DNA of 64,000 bases from Acetobacter nitrogenifigens DSM 23921 = NBRC 105050 (lineage in GTDB: Bacteria; Pseudomonadota; Alphaproteobacteria; Acetobacterales; Acetobacteraceae): contig NZ_AUBI01000009.1 in assembly GCF_000429165.1 (NCBI RefSeq), forward strand, positions 62,001-126,000, written 5' to 3'. The notes under the pieces were generated by a model. It was not told the DNA's origin. It made no database searches and saw only the letters and a list, made by a program, of their open reading frames with translations. Below, piece after piece: positions 52,099-61,094 of this stretch (position 1 is its first letter; the number at the start of each line of letters is the position of its first letter). Both the position numbers and the translations under genes were made by a program.

Positions 52099-52524
52099 AT
52101 GAACGCCATCATCTCCCGCGACGCCCTTCTTCTCGCCGCCCGCCTCGCACTCTCTCTCCTTTTCATCATCATGGGCTGGGGCAAGCTGTCGGATTATTCC
52201 GGCGCAGTCGCCTACATGGCGCAGACCGGCGCGCCTGTTCCGGCTGTCGCAGCGATCGTCGCGATACTGGCCGAACTTGGGATCGGGCTGGCGCTCGTTC
52301 TGGGCGTGCTGGTCAGCCCTCTCGCCATCGCGCTTGCCCTATACACGGTAGTGACCGGCTTCATCGGCCATCATTTCTGGACCATGGACGGAGCGCTTCG
52401 CTACGACATGATGATCCACTTCTACAAGAACATCAGCATCGCGGGCGGCCTTGTCGCTCTGGCTGTCGCGGGTCCGGGACGCTTCGCCCTCCGCCTGCCC
52501 ACGCCCGCCCTGGCGACGCGCTGA
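52099..52524 (+). CDS. DoxX-family membrane protein
   Basis: 141 residues from ATG 52099 (MNAIISRDALLLAARLALS), with four transmembrane helices. Family landmarks are SLLFIIMGWGKLSDYSG in helix 1 and VTGFIGHHFW before the last helices, then MIHFYKNISIAGGLVAL. DoxX proteins are small inner-membrane proteins, some tied to thiosulfate:quinone oxidoreductase or thiol stress; here function is unknown. The ATG is chosen because the upstream frame has no family match. It lies directly beyond the decayed IS copy and converges on the monooxygenase genes. Confidence 0.88.
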   Translation: MNAIISRDALLLAARLALSLLFIIMGWGKLSDYSGAVAYMAQTGAPVPAVAAIVAILAELGIGLALVLGVLVSPLAIALALYTVVTGFIGHHFWTMDGALRYDMMIHFYKNISIAGGLVALAVAGPGRFALRLPTPALATR

Positions 52525-52716
52525 ACAACCGACATCCACCGAGGCGAGCCTGACCACGTGACGTCAGCTCGCCGCAGATCACCCGATCGCGGTTTGTGAG
52601 TAAACTGACCCGAGCCTGATCAGAACAGACCGAAGCGCGCCACCGGCGCGCTTGAGGCACATTTTGGGAAAGGTCCGGGGCGCGCCTTCGTTGGACCGCG
52701 CGACGCCGGGCGTATT

Positions 52717-54048
52717 TCAGCCAGCGTGCTTGTTCTCTGCGACGTAGCGGTTGGACAGGAAAGGCAGTCCAAGATTCTCGCGAAACGTATCATGCTCATA
52801 TTCGACGCGCAGAAGACCGCGTTGCTGAAGCACCGGGACCACGAGATCGACGAACCGCTCGAGCTGACCGGGCAACGCCTCGAAGATAACGAACCCGTCC
52901 GCTCCCTCATTCTCAAACCAGCGCTGTAGCGCATCCGCAACTTTCTCCGGTGACCCGACGAAGTCGCCGCGTGGCGTACTGAGTTCTCGCGCGATCTGAC
53001 GGACCGTCAGATTTCCCGCCCGCACCCGCTCCAGAATACGCTGCGACGCACTCTGGTTGCTGTCCTGGCCAATACGGGCGACGTCTGGAAAGGGGCCATC
53101 CAGATCGTATTGACGGAAATCATGATCGTTAAATGCGCGCGCAAGAAAGCCAAGTCCCGTATCGATCGAGGTCAGCTCGGATAATTCCTGATAATACGCC
53201 TCAGCCTCCTCATCGGTGCGTCCGACGATCGGAGCGGCGCCCGGCAGGATGAACGGAGCGCCGTCGGGGCGGCCCAGGCGCTCGGCACGCGCTTTCAGAT
53301 CACGATAATAAGTCTGGGCCTCTTCAAGGTTCTGCGGCCCACAGAAGACAACCTCCGCGTGGCGCGCCGCGAAATCTTTCCCATCCTCGGAAGCGCCTGC
53401 TTGAAAGATCACCGGCTGACCTTGCGGCGAGCGTCCGATGTTCAGCGGCCCCCTCACCTGAAAGTAGGGCCCGACGTGATCCAGGCGATGCAGCTTTGCC
53501 GCATCGACGAAGACGCCGCCCTGCTTGTCGCCAACCAGCGCGTCGTCCTCCCAGCTATCCCAAAGGCCCTGCACGACAGAAAGATGTTCGGCGGCGATGC
53601 GGTACCGTTCGTGATGCGCCGGATGAGCCGCCTTGCCGAAGTTCGCCGCCGTATCGCTCAACCATGACGTCACGACGTTCCACCCTGCTCGACCGCCGCT
53701 GATGTGATCGAGCGACGCGAACTGGCGCGCAACATTGAAGGGTTCCGTGTAGCTGACGCTCAACGTGCCGACGAGGCCAATATGCTCTGTCACTGCGGCG
53801 AGCGCCGAAAGGATGGTCAGCGGCTCGAAACGGTACAGATAGTGGGGACTGGATTTCTCATTGATCGATAGGGAATCAGCGACGAACAGAAAGTCAAATC
53901 TCCCTCTTTCCGCCAGTTGCGCCTGCGTCCGATAGAATGAGAGGCTGGTACTCGCGCGGACATCCCTGTCAGGATGTCGCCAATCATCCCATGTGCGCCC
54001 AACGCCATGAAGGATGAGACCCAGTTTAATCTTGCGTTCTTGCGGCAT
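52717..54048 (-). CDS. FMN-dependent monooxygenase, luciferase-like (NtaA/SnaA/DszA family)
   Basis: 443 residues, TIM-barrel luciferase-like fold of the long NtaA group. Landmarks are IKLGLILHGVGRTWDDWRHP at the N-terminus, GRFDFLFVADSL, VGTLSVSYTEPFNVARQFAS, LDHISGGRAGWNVVTS, and SPQGQPVIFQAGASEDGKDFA, all part of the flavin/substrate site in this group. These enzymes use FMNH2 from a partner reductase to oxygenate or desulfonate small organics (nitrilotriacetate, EDTA, dibenzothiophene sulfone, alkyl sulfides). No reductase or transporter is adjacent. It lies 18 bp after a paralogue in the same direction. Confidence 0.92.
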   Translation of the reverse strand: MPQERKIKLGLILHGVGRTWDDWRHPDRDVRASTSLSFYRTQAQLAERGRFDFLFVADSLSINEKSSPHYLYRFEPLTILSALAAVTEHIGLVGTLSVSYTEPFNVARQFASLDHISGGRAGWNVVTSWLSDTAANFGKAAHPAHHERYRIAAEHLSVVQGLWDSWEDDALVGDKQGGVFVDAAKLHRLDHVGPYFQVRGPLNIGRSPQGQPVIFQAGASEDGKDFAARHAEVVFCGPQNLEEAQTYYRDLKARAERLGRPDGAPFILPGAAPIVGRTDEEAEAYYQELSELTSIDTGLGFLARAFNDHDFRQYDLDGPFPDVARIGQDSNQSASQRILERVRAGNLTVRQIARELSTPRGDFVGSPEKVADALQRWFENEGADGFVIFEALPGQLERFVDLVVPVLQQRGLLRVEYEHDTFRENLGLPFLSNRYVAENKHAG

Positions 54049-54066
54049 CTTTGTGGTTCCGTCCTG

Positions 54067-55422
54067 TCAAGCTGCATCGAGGGCGCTGGAGGGAGCCTTG
54101 CGCTGCGTTGTCCACCGGTTCTCCGGGACCGGTAGCCCCAGATGGCCGCGCAGCGTGTCCGTTTCGTATTCGGCTCGAAAGAGACCGCGCTGCTGGAGGA
54201 TGGGAACTACCCGCGTGCGAAAAAGATGAAAATCACGCGGCGAAGTCACACGTATGTTGAAACCGTCCGCCGCTTCATTGAGGAACCAGTTCTCGATCTG
54301 TCGGGCGACGGTTTCCGGAGAACCCACGAACCCAAAGCGGGAAGCGCCATAACGCTCTGCGGCTTCGCGCAAAGACAGGCCGCCTGCCTTCACACCCCGA
54401 AGGATTCGTTCCGCTCGTCCTTTATAGCTGTTCAGCGTCAGGTTGCTGACGTCCGGAAATGGCCCGTCAAGCGGGTATTGGCTGAAATCATGATAATTGA
54501 AGGCCCTGCCCAGCTCGACGAGTTTCTTTTCGATGCTCTGGTGTTCGTTGCGGCTTTCCCCGAGGGCGAGCGCTTCCTCATCAGTCTCGGCGAGGATTGG
54601 CGCTATGCCGGGCATTACGGTGATCGACGCAGGATCCCTGCCCAATGCGACCGCCCGGGACTTCAGATCACGGTAATACGCCTGAGCGGACTCCAGATCG
54701 TCCACCCCGGCGAACGTAGCGTCGGCGATCTCCGCCCCAAGCCGTCTCCCGGCGTCGCTGTCCCCAGCCTGAAAAATTACCGGCTGACCCTGAGGCGAGC
54801 GGGCGAGCGCCAGAGGCCCATCGACGGAGAAGAATTCGCCCCTGTGATTCAGGGCATGCTGCTTCGATTTATCGAGAAATACGCCTGTGCTCTTGTCACG
54901 GGGAAAAGCGTCGTCTTCGTAGCTGTCCCACAACCCCTGCACGACGTCGACGAATTCGCGCGCGCGCCGATAACGAACCGCATGATCCAGATGGGCCTGC
55001 TGGTTGTAATTGCGCGCGGCGCCTTCCAGACCGGTCGTCACCACGTTCCAGCCTGCGCGCCCGTGACTGATCTGATCGAGAGAACCGAACAGACGCGCTA
55101 CGTTATACGGCTCCCAGTACGTCGTGGTCAGCGTGCCGACCAGCCCGATCCGGGACGTCGAAACCGCCAGCGCCGACAGCAGCGTCAACGGTTCAAGACG
55201 GTTCAGGAAATGCGGCGCGGTGTTCGGAGTAATGAACGGGCTGTCGACTATGAAAACCAGATCGAATTTCGCCGCCTCAGCCAACCGGGCGTTTTCGATA
55301 TACCAGCCGATGTCGACGCTTGCATCGCCCGGCAGATCCGGGTCACGCCATTGGGTAAAATCCGTTCCCGCTCCTGCAAGGATAGCACCAAGCTTGAGCT
55401 GTCGCCGGGTTGTGGCGGCCAT
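54067..55422 (-). CDS. FMN-dependent monooxygenase, luciferase-like (NtaA/SnaA/DszA family), paralogue
   Basis: 451 residues. It shares the same motif series as its downstream neighbour (LKLGAILAGAGTDFTQWRDP, KFDLVFIVDSPF, LDQISHGRAGWNVVTT, SPQGQPVIFQAGDSDAGRRL) but differs clearly elsewhere, so this is an old tandem duplication rather than a recent one. The two could form a mixed complex or act on different substrates. The promoter is presumably in the 424-bp region upstream, where I recognise no operator. Confidence 0.92.
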   Translation of the reverse strand: MAATTRRQLKLGAILAGAGTDFTQWRDPDLPGDASVDIGWYIENARLAEAAKFDLVFIVDSPFITPNTAPHFLNRLEPLTLLSALAVSTSRIGLVGTLTTTYWEPYNVARLFGSLDQISHGRAGWNVVTTGLEGAARNYNQQAHLDHAVRYRRAREFVDVVQGLWDSYEDDAFPRDKSTGVFLDKSKQHALNHRGEFFSVDGPLALARSPQGQPVIFQAGDSDAGRRLGAEIADATFAGVDDLESAQAYYRDLKSRAVALGRDPASITVMPGIAPILAETDEEALALGESRNEHQSIEKKLVELGRAFNYHDFSQYPLDGPFPDVSNLTLNSYKGRAERILRGVKAGGLSLREAAERYGASRFGFVGSPETVARQIENWFLNEAADGFNIRVTSPRDFHLFRTRVVPILQQRGLFRAEYETDTLRGHLGLPVPENRWTTQRKAPSSALDAA

Positions 55423-55846
55423 CGTCGTCTCCCGTTTCTGAACAGACCCGGAAGGTGACGGGTTCGACGCTTTGGGAAAAACGAGAAATATTCAACACAG
55501 CGATGTGGCGACGCAAACCTGCCCCGGTGGCGCCGACGCTCTCTCCCACCGCACAAGCCTCCCGTCGCGACCACGCGCCGCGCGTCCGGAGTTCACTGGA
55601 AACGCGCCTGGACAACCGCGCCTTGTCCGAGGCGCGTGCGACAAACGCCGTCGTCGAGACGAACGATCTGGAAATCTTTATCCGAAAAGAGAGACTTCGC
55701 CGTCCTGCTAAAAATACATGCAAGGCGACGTTACGACGTTTCACCCGTGAACCGACGCGCCTAGATGGGGCTCTAGGAGATCCGGGCGTAACGGCACGCG
55801 GAGAGATCGCAGCCGTGCAATAAAAGACTGATTTAAAAAGAGATTT
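55423..55846. other. 424-bp intergenic region
   Basis: It lies between the end of the pirin-like gene and the start of the monooxygenase pair (all minus strand). It should contain the monooxygenase promoter. Open frames across it are GC-driven and have no protein-like features. I see no terminator or clear operator. Confidence 0.5.
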
Positions 55847-56581
55847 TTATCTGCTCGCGGTATCCGCAAGCAGAATTACAGCGTCCTGCGTCGCGATGAC
55901 AACCGCCTCCTTCTGCCCGTCGATCCTTGCGGCGTCTCCCGCGGCAAGAAGCTCCCCTCCCAGTGAAGCCCCGCCTTTTGCGACGATCATGTACAGGGTG
56001 CGGCTGGGGGCTGTCCGATAGAGAGCGCCCTCCCCGGCACGCAACGTCGCGCGCAGGAGACGAGACCTGGACCGCAACGTCACAGGGGCGCCGTCGATGA
56101 CCGCCTCCGTCCCCTCCGGATCATCTTCCGGAAAACCGGATGCGATAATACGGAAACTTCCGTCTTCGGCTGCAGGAAAATCCAGACGCGTCTCCTGCGC
56201 CGGCTCTCCGCCTTCGTTATCGGCCAGAAACCAGAATTGAAGGCAAGACGCTCCGACCGGCCCGGCGCGCCAGCCGAACGACTGACACCCGCTTGCTGCG
56301 CTGATCGCGTGGAGTCCCCCGGCCATGATCGTCTCGGATGGAAACAGTTCAGACGTCGCACTCAGCGCGCCTTCGGCCAACCATGTCACGATATCTACAT
56401 TCTGCTCCGCGCCGAGGCGAAACTGCGCTCCCGATGCGATACGCATGGCGTTGACGACGCGCAGGCGGCCATCATGGACATACGCTGCATCCTGAAAGGA
56501 GCCGAACGCGAAATGACAACGGAGATCGACTCCCGCTTCATGGATTGTCCCAAGCATGTCGACGCGGCGGATCGTGATCAT
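55847..56581 (-). CDS. Pirin-like bicupin lacking metal-binding histidines
   Basis: 244 residues from ATG 56581; the open frame upstream overlaps the efflux gene end and is not family-like. The N-terminus MITIRRVDMLGTIHE and the pattern LRVVNAMRIASG, VDIVTWLAEGAL, LQFWFL follow pirin. The two metal motifs are gone: pirin's HPHRDME region reads RLGAEQNVDIVTW, and the later HSE site reads SGCQSFGW. Quercetinase or redox-iron activity of true pirins is therefore unlikely. It starts 17 bp after the outer-membrane factor gene, so it rides with the EmrAB-type pump operon. Confidence 0.78.
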   Translation of the reverse strand: MITIRRVDMLGTIHEAGVDLRCHFAFGSFQDAAYVHDGRLRVVNAMRIASGAQFRLGAEQNVDIVTWLAEGALSATSELFPSETIMAGGLHAISAASGCQSFGWRAGPVGASCLQFWFLADNEGGEPAQETRLDFPAAEDGSFRIIASGFPEDDPEGTEAVIDGAPVTLRSRSRLLRATLRAGEGALYRTAPSRTLYMIVAKGGASLGGELLAAGDAARIDGQKEAVVIATQDAVILLADTASR

Positions 56582-56598
56582 GTTTGTCGGATCTCCGC

Positions 56599-58173
56599 TC
56601 AGCCGTGAGACGTCGCGGGGCGCGATGCGACGGGGTAAGTCGTCTCCCAACCGCCGCCAAGCGCGCGGTAAAGCCGCGTCACGGAACGGGACACCTCCGC
56701 GGTGGCGTCAACCAACTGCCCCTGAGAAGCCAGCAACGCGTTTTGCATGGTCAGAACATTGAGAAAGTCGGACGAACCCGATTTGTACTGAGCCTGCGCA
56801 GTCTCCACCGCGATCTGATTTTCATGAACGGCCTCCTGCAACCGATCGCGTTCAGACTGCGAGGCTGAGAGATCGGCCATCGCGTCGTCGACCTCCTGCC
56901 AGGCCTTGAGCACGGTCCGCTGCAGGAAGATCGCCGCCTCCTTCTGCTGCGCCTTGCGCAGATGCAATTGCCCGGTCAGACGCCCTCCCTCGAACAATGG
57001 CAAGGTCGCGGTAGGGCCGAAACCATACTGGCGGGAGGCCCATGACCCGAGGCCGCTGAACTGCAGCGCCTGAATGTCGAGGCTGCCTGACAGGGTGATG
57101 CGCGGGAAGAAATCCGCCACAGCGACGCCAACGGAAGCGGTCGCTGCGTGCAGACGATCCTCCGCCGCGCGGATATCTGGCCGCCGTTCGGCAAGCTGAG
57201 ACGGCAGGCCGACCGGCACGCTCGCAGGCACAGGCGGAATCGCCGACGGCTTGCCCAGACGGGCGTTCAGCGCGCCCGGCGCCTGCGCGACGAGGAAGCT
57301 CAGCGCGTTCAGAAGATGCACCTCCTCCCTCTCCAGGGGGCCACGCTGGGCTTCGAAGGTGTGCAGCTGCCCGGTCGAGTCCGCAACGTCCAGCCGCGTG
57401 GCGGCGCCCTGCTGGAAACGAAGCGTCGTCAGACGCACGCTGTCGCGCGCGATCTGGATGTTGTGGTCGAGAATACCGATGCGCGCCTGCACGCCGCGCA
57501 GGTCGATATAATCCTGCGCGGTCTCGCCCATCAGCGACACGAGCAGATCGCGGCGCATGTCTTCCGTCGCGTGCACCGCCGCCGTGGCCGCTTCGACCTG
57601 TCGGCGGACATGTCCCCAGAGATCGACTTCCCACGATGCGCTCATTCCATACTGCGGCAGGTTGAACGACGGGTTGCCGACGCTGCCCGGCAGTGCGGTC
57701 GGACCGAACCCCTGCTGGCCGCTGGCGATCGATCCCGCCTGCTCCCGCTCGATGGTCCCAAGCAGGCCGAGGATGCCGTTTGTGCTGGCCCGCTCACGAG
57801 CGTAAGAGGCGTTTGCCTCCATATGAGGCATCTGCGCAGCGCTGGCGATCTTGCGTTCAGCGTTACTCTCCATCAGGCGCAGGGACGCGGCCTGAAGATC
57901 GAGATTCGCGGCCGTGACGTCGTTCTCCAGCGCCGTCAGCGTCGGATCGTTGAACAGGCGCCACCATTGCGGGTCGGCCATTGTCTCGACAGGGCGACTT
58001 TCCGAAGGCGGCAGACTCTGGCGCCAGTTCGCTGCGCTCCTGATCTCGGGCTTGTGGTAATCCGGCCCCACCGTGCATGCGGTCAGCGCTCCAAGGCAGA
58101 GCGTCGCCGCCAGCGTCGGGCGGAGTTGGCGTTTGCGACCTTCGGCAGCGTCCGGCCTGTTTGCACTGAGCAT
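56599..58173 (-). CDS. NodT-family outer-membrane efflux lipoprotein
   Basis: 524 residues from ATG 58173, which follows the adaptor stop by one base (TGA-C-ATG); an ATG at 58188 is also possible. Lipobox LGALTAC, then TVGPDYHKPEI, as in NodT proteins. Landmarks of the two OEP repeats are YGMSASWEVDLWGHVRRQVE and LAERRPDIRAAEDRLHAATA, and the end has YRALGGGWETTYP. It supplies the outer-membrane duct for the MFS pump encoded by the two upstream genes. Confidence 0.94.
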   Translation of the reverse strand: MLSANRPDAAEGRKRQLRPTLAATLCLGALTACTVGPDYHKPEIRSAANWRQSLPPSESRPVETMADPQWWRLFNDPTLTALENDVTAANLDLQAASLRLMESNAERKIASAAQMPHMEANASYARERASTNGILGLLGTIEREQAGSIASGQQGFGPTALPGSVGNPSFNLPQYGMSASWEVDLWGHVRRQVEAATAAVHATEDMRRDLLVSLMGETAQDYIDLRGVQARIGILDHNIQIARDSVRLTTLRFQQGAATRLDVADSTGQLHTFEAQRGPLEREEVHLLNALSFLVAQAPGALNARLGKPSAIPPVPASVPVGLPSQLAERRPDIRAAEDRLHAATASVGVAVADFFPRITLSGSLDIQALQFSGLGSWASRQYGFGPTATLPLFEGGRLTGQLHLRKAQQKEAAIFLQRTVLKAWQEVDDAMADLSASQSERDRLQEAVHENQIAVETAQAQYKSGSSDFLNVLTMQNALLASQGQLVDATAEVSRSVTRLYRALGGGWETTYPVASRPATSHG

Positions 58174-58174
58174 G

Positions 58175-59251
58175 TCAGCGCCAGACATAGCGGGCGTCGT
58201 CAGCATGAGGACCGGATAGGCGGGAACCTGTGTCGATGCTGACTTCCACCGACATGCCCACTCTAACCCTGGAAGCAAGAGGCTGCCCCGGATCGAAGGT
58301 CAGCTTCACCGGGACGCGCTGCACCACCTTGGTGAAGTTGCCGGTTGCGTTGTCCGGCTGGATCGGCGCAAACGCGACGCCGGTCGCAGGCGCTACAGAG
58401 TCCACATGCGCTTTCAGCGATCGCCCCGGGAATGTGTCCACACGGACAGTGGCGGCCTGCCCGGTCTGCACTTTGGTCAGTTGCGTTTCCTGAAAATTGG
58501 CGAGCACGTAGGCGGCCTGCGTCGGCACGATAGCGAGAATCGCCGTGCCGGGATGCACATAAGCGCCCACACGAACGCCACGTTCGCCAACGACGCCGGA
58601 GACTGGCGCCGGGATCGTGCAGTAGGACAGGTTCAGTTCGGCCTGCTTTTCGTCGGCCTGCGCCTGCATGACCTGTCCCTGCGCCTCAACCAGTCGCGCT
58701 TTAAGGACATCGACCTGACGGATAGCGGCGTCCGTCGCGGCCTGATCCCGCGCAATGGCGGCCTCCGCTTCCTTGTCTTTCGCCTCGCTGGACTGCTTCT
58801 GCTCGATGGTGCCTGCGCCGCCAGAAGACAGGGTGCGATACCGCTGCATGTTTTGTTGAGCGAACAGTTGGTCGGCCCGATCCGCCTCCACGGCCGCACG
58901 AGTTCCGGCGATGACAGAATCCTGCCGCGTCAGCTCCGCCTCAAGATTTCGCGCAGCGCCCTGTGCGGCAAGAAGACGGCCCTTTGCGGCGTCGAGAGCG
59001 GCTCGGTAATCGTCGTCTTCGATATGGGCGAGTTCTTCGCCCGCGCGTACGGCTTCGTTATCTTCGGCCAGAACGCGGTCGATACGCCCCGACACCTTGG
59101 GCGCGACTGCCGTGAAATCGGCAGTGACATACGCGTCGTTGGTGTATTGATTCACGCCGTCGCCCAAAACGAGCCGACTGCCGCCCCAAGCCGCGATCGC
59201 GAGCACGGCTGCGGCGCAGCCAGCGTAAAGCAGTGGTTTTCTGTAAATCAT
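58175..59251 (-). CDS. HlyD/EmrA-type membrane fusion protein
   Basis: 358 residues: one N-terminal membrane helix (~7-28), then NQYTNDAYVTADFTAVAPKV and GRIDRVLAEDNEAVRAGEEL (lipoyl half), a long coiled-coil hairpin (~80-200, Ala/Gln-rich), and CTIPAPVSGVVGERGVRVGA (second lipoyl half). This is the EmrA/VceA pattern. It joins the MFS transporter in the inner membrane to the NodT channel. It is 20 bp after the MFS gene. Confidence 0.94.
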   Translation of the reverse strand: MIYRKPLLYAGCAAAVLAIAAWGGSRLVLGDGVNQYTNDAYVTADFTAVAPKVSGRIDRVLAEDNEAVRAGEELAHIEDDDYRAALDAAKGRLLAAQGAARNLEAELTRQDSVIAGTRAAVEADRADQLFAQQNMQRYRTLSSGGAGTIEQKQSSEAKDKEAEAAIARDQAATDAAIRQVDVLKARLVEAQGQVMQAQADEKQAELNLSYCTIPAPVSGVVGERGVRVGAYVHPGTAILAIVPTQAAYVLANFQETQLTKVQTGQAATVRVDTFPGRSLKAHVDSVAPATGVAFAPIQPDNATGNFTKVVQRVPVKLTFDPGQPLASRVRVGMSVEVSIDTGSRLSGPHADDARYVWR

Positions 59252-59271
59252 TATATTCAGATCCGCGAAAT

Positions 59272-60975
59272 TCAGTGAGCGGGAGCCGTCGCCGCCGGAG
59301 CGCGAGGCGGATAGACACGACGAGGCAGGAGGACGTTCAGGACCGCATAGCCGAGACAGACCCAGATCAGGCCGAAATAGATATCGGCAAGCCCGAGAAC
59401 GACAGATTGCTCGTGGACGTATGTGTGGAAGACTTCGAGGGCGTTGTGCGCGACATGGCCCGCATCGGGCGACGTGCCGGCCAACTGTTGCTGGATCGGG
59501 TCGCCCAACCCCTGAAGCGTCGTTCCGTTGGCGCCGTGGTGGTCGAGCAACATCACGGAATGATACTGCTCGCGACGGCGGGTCACGGCGGCGAAGATGG
59601 CGAAAGCTACAGCATTCGCCAGTCCTTTAAGCATGTTGACCATGCCGGAGATGAAGGGACCGTCCGCAGGACCTAGCGCAAGCGTCGCCAGCATCAGCGT
59701 CGGGATGACCGTCATCGGCTGTCCGAACACCTGCAGGATCTGGATGACGTAGAAATTGTCGCGAACCCAGTCAGGCGTCAGCCATGTGCCGAACCACGCT
59801 GCCGCCGCCAGACACGCCATTCCCCCTGCCAGCACGTAGCGGCAGTCGACACGGCGGCTGTTGCAGATGGCGGCGATCAACGGAAGCATGATCAGTTGCG
59901 GCAACGCCACCACGAGAGCGACCGGAGCCGTCTGGATCGGACGATAACCGCGGATCTCTTCCAGGTATGTCGCCGGAAGCTCCGACAGCAACCCGCAGAT
60001 CGCGAGAATACCGACCAGAGAAATCAGCGACGCCTGAATGTTGCGTGAGCGCCAGTATTGAATCTTGAAATACGGGCTCGGGTGGAACGCCTCGTTGATA
60101 AGGAAGACGACGAACGCCGCTCCTCCCCAAAACGCAAGATGCGTAATGGTCGCCGAACGGAACCAGTCCAGGCGGTCCCCCTGATACAGGACGATCACCA
60201 GCGAACAGATGGCGGGCAAACCGACCATCAAACCGAACCAGTTGAACTTCTCGAATCGCTCCATATGCAATGGATCGCGCGGAAGGCCGTAAGCGATCAT
60301 CGCGACCGCCAGCGCCGCAAGCGGGATAATCTCCCAGTACAACCAATGCCACCCGACATGTTCGAACCAGAACGCTTCGAGCGGCAGGCCGAGATTCGGG
60401 CCGAAGGTCGCGCTCATCGCGTACCCGCCAATGCCGAAAACACGAATTTCTGGCGGTAGATATTTGAGCATGACGGTCATCAGCACAGGCGGCAGGCACC
60501 CTGCGGCCATGCCCTGAAACGCGCGCAGCACGCACAGCGACGTCACATCCGGCATGAACGGCGCCGGAATGGCGAGCAGCGCCATCAACGCCGTCATGAA
60601 AATCGAGAACCGGTAGATCGAGAACGTCATGTAGAACCACGGCGTGAACGCCATGGCCGCGATATTAAACGCCTCGTAGATCGTGATCAGCCAGGTACCG
60701 TCGTCGTGGCTGATGTGCATCGCCCCGAGAATGTCGGCGAGACCGTTCTCCGTCACATGTTCGTTGAAGCCCGCGACGTGCACAGCAAGCAGCATCCCGA
60801 CGCACCCGATGATCGTCCGGACGCCGAAAGGCGGAATATACGATGGCATGGGCGGCGACGCATGGATAACCGGCGCAGCCTGCTGAACGGCGAGCGGCGG
60901 GGATGCCGACGCCCCGTCGGGCGAGGCTACGTGGCTGGCTTCGCCGCCATTTGTGTCGCAAGTTTCCGAAATCAT
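59272..60975 (-). CDS. MFS drug:proton antiporter, DHA2 (EmrB) family
   Basis: 567 residues from ATG 60975; in-frame starts also exist at 61017 and 60987, and none has a good ribosome site, so the N-terminus is uncertain. A Pro/Ala-rich cytoplasmic tail precedes about 14 transmembrane helices. Family features are WLITIYEAFNIAAMAFTPW (motif in TM2 region), LRAFQGMAAGCLPPVLMTVM, and GGYAMSATFGPNLGLPLEAF (motif C-like, antiporters). It should export hydrophobic compounds with the EmrA-type adaptor and NodT channel downstream. A LysR gene is divergent from it. Confidence 0.93.
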   Translation of the reverse strand: MISETCDTNGGEASHVASPDGASASPPLAVQQAAPVIHASPPMPSYIPPFGVRTIIGCVGMLLAVHVAGFNEHVTENGLADILGAMHISHDDGTWLITIYEAFNIAAMAFTPWFYMTFSIYRFSIFMTALMALLAIPAPFMPDVTSLCVLRAFQGMAAGCLPPVLMTVMLKYLPPEIRVFGIGGYAMSATFGPNLGLPLEAFWFEHVGWHWLYWEIIPLAALAVAMIAYGLPRDPLHMERFEKFNWFGLMVGLPAICSLVIVLYQGDRLDWFRSATITHLAFWGGAAFVVFLINEAFHPSPYFKIQYWRSRNIQASLISLVGILAICGLLSELPATYLEEIRGYRPIQTAPVALVVALPQLIMLPLIAAICNSRRVDCRYVLAGGMACLAAAAWFGTWLTPDWVRDNFYVIQILQVFGQPMTVIPTLMLATLALGPADGPFISGMVNMLKGLANAVAFAIFAAVTRRREQYHSVMLLDHHGANGTTLQGLGDPIQQQLAGTSPDAGHVAHNALEVFHTYVHEQSVVLGLADIYFGLIWVCLGYAVLNVLLPRRVYPPRAPAATAPAH

Positions 60976-61094
60976 GGCCCACATCATCAACGCAATCGAA
61001 TGCGAAAAAACCTCCATTCCGATTAAGTCTGGATTTCATTTTTCGGAACGGTTTTCGGTGGCTTGTGACTCATCTGGAAGGGTAGTATGCGCGG

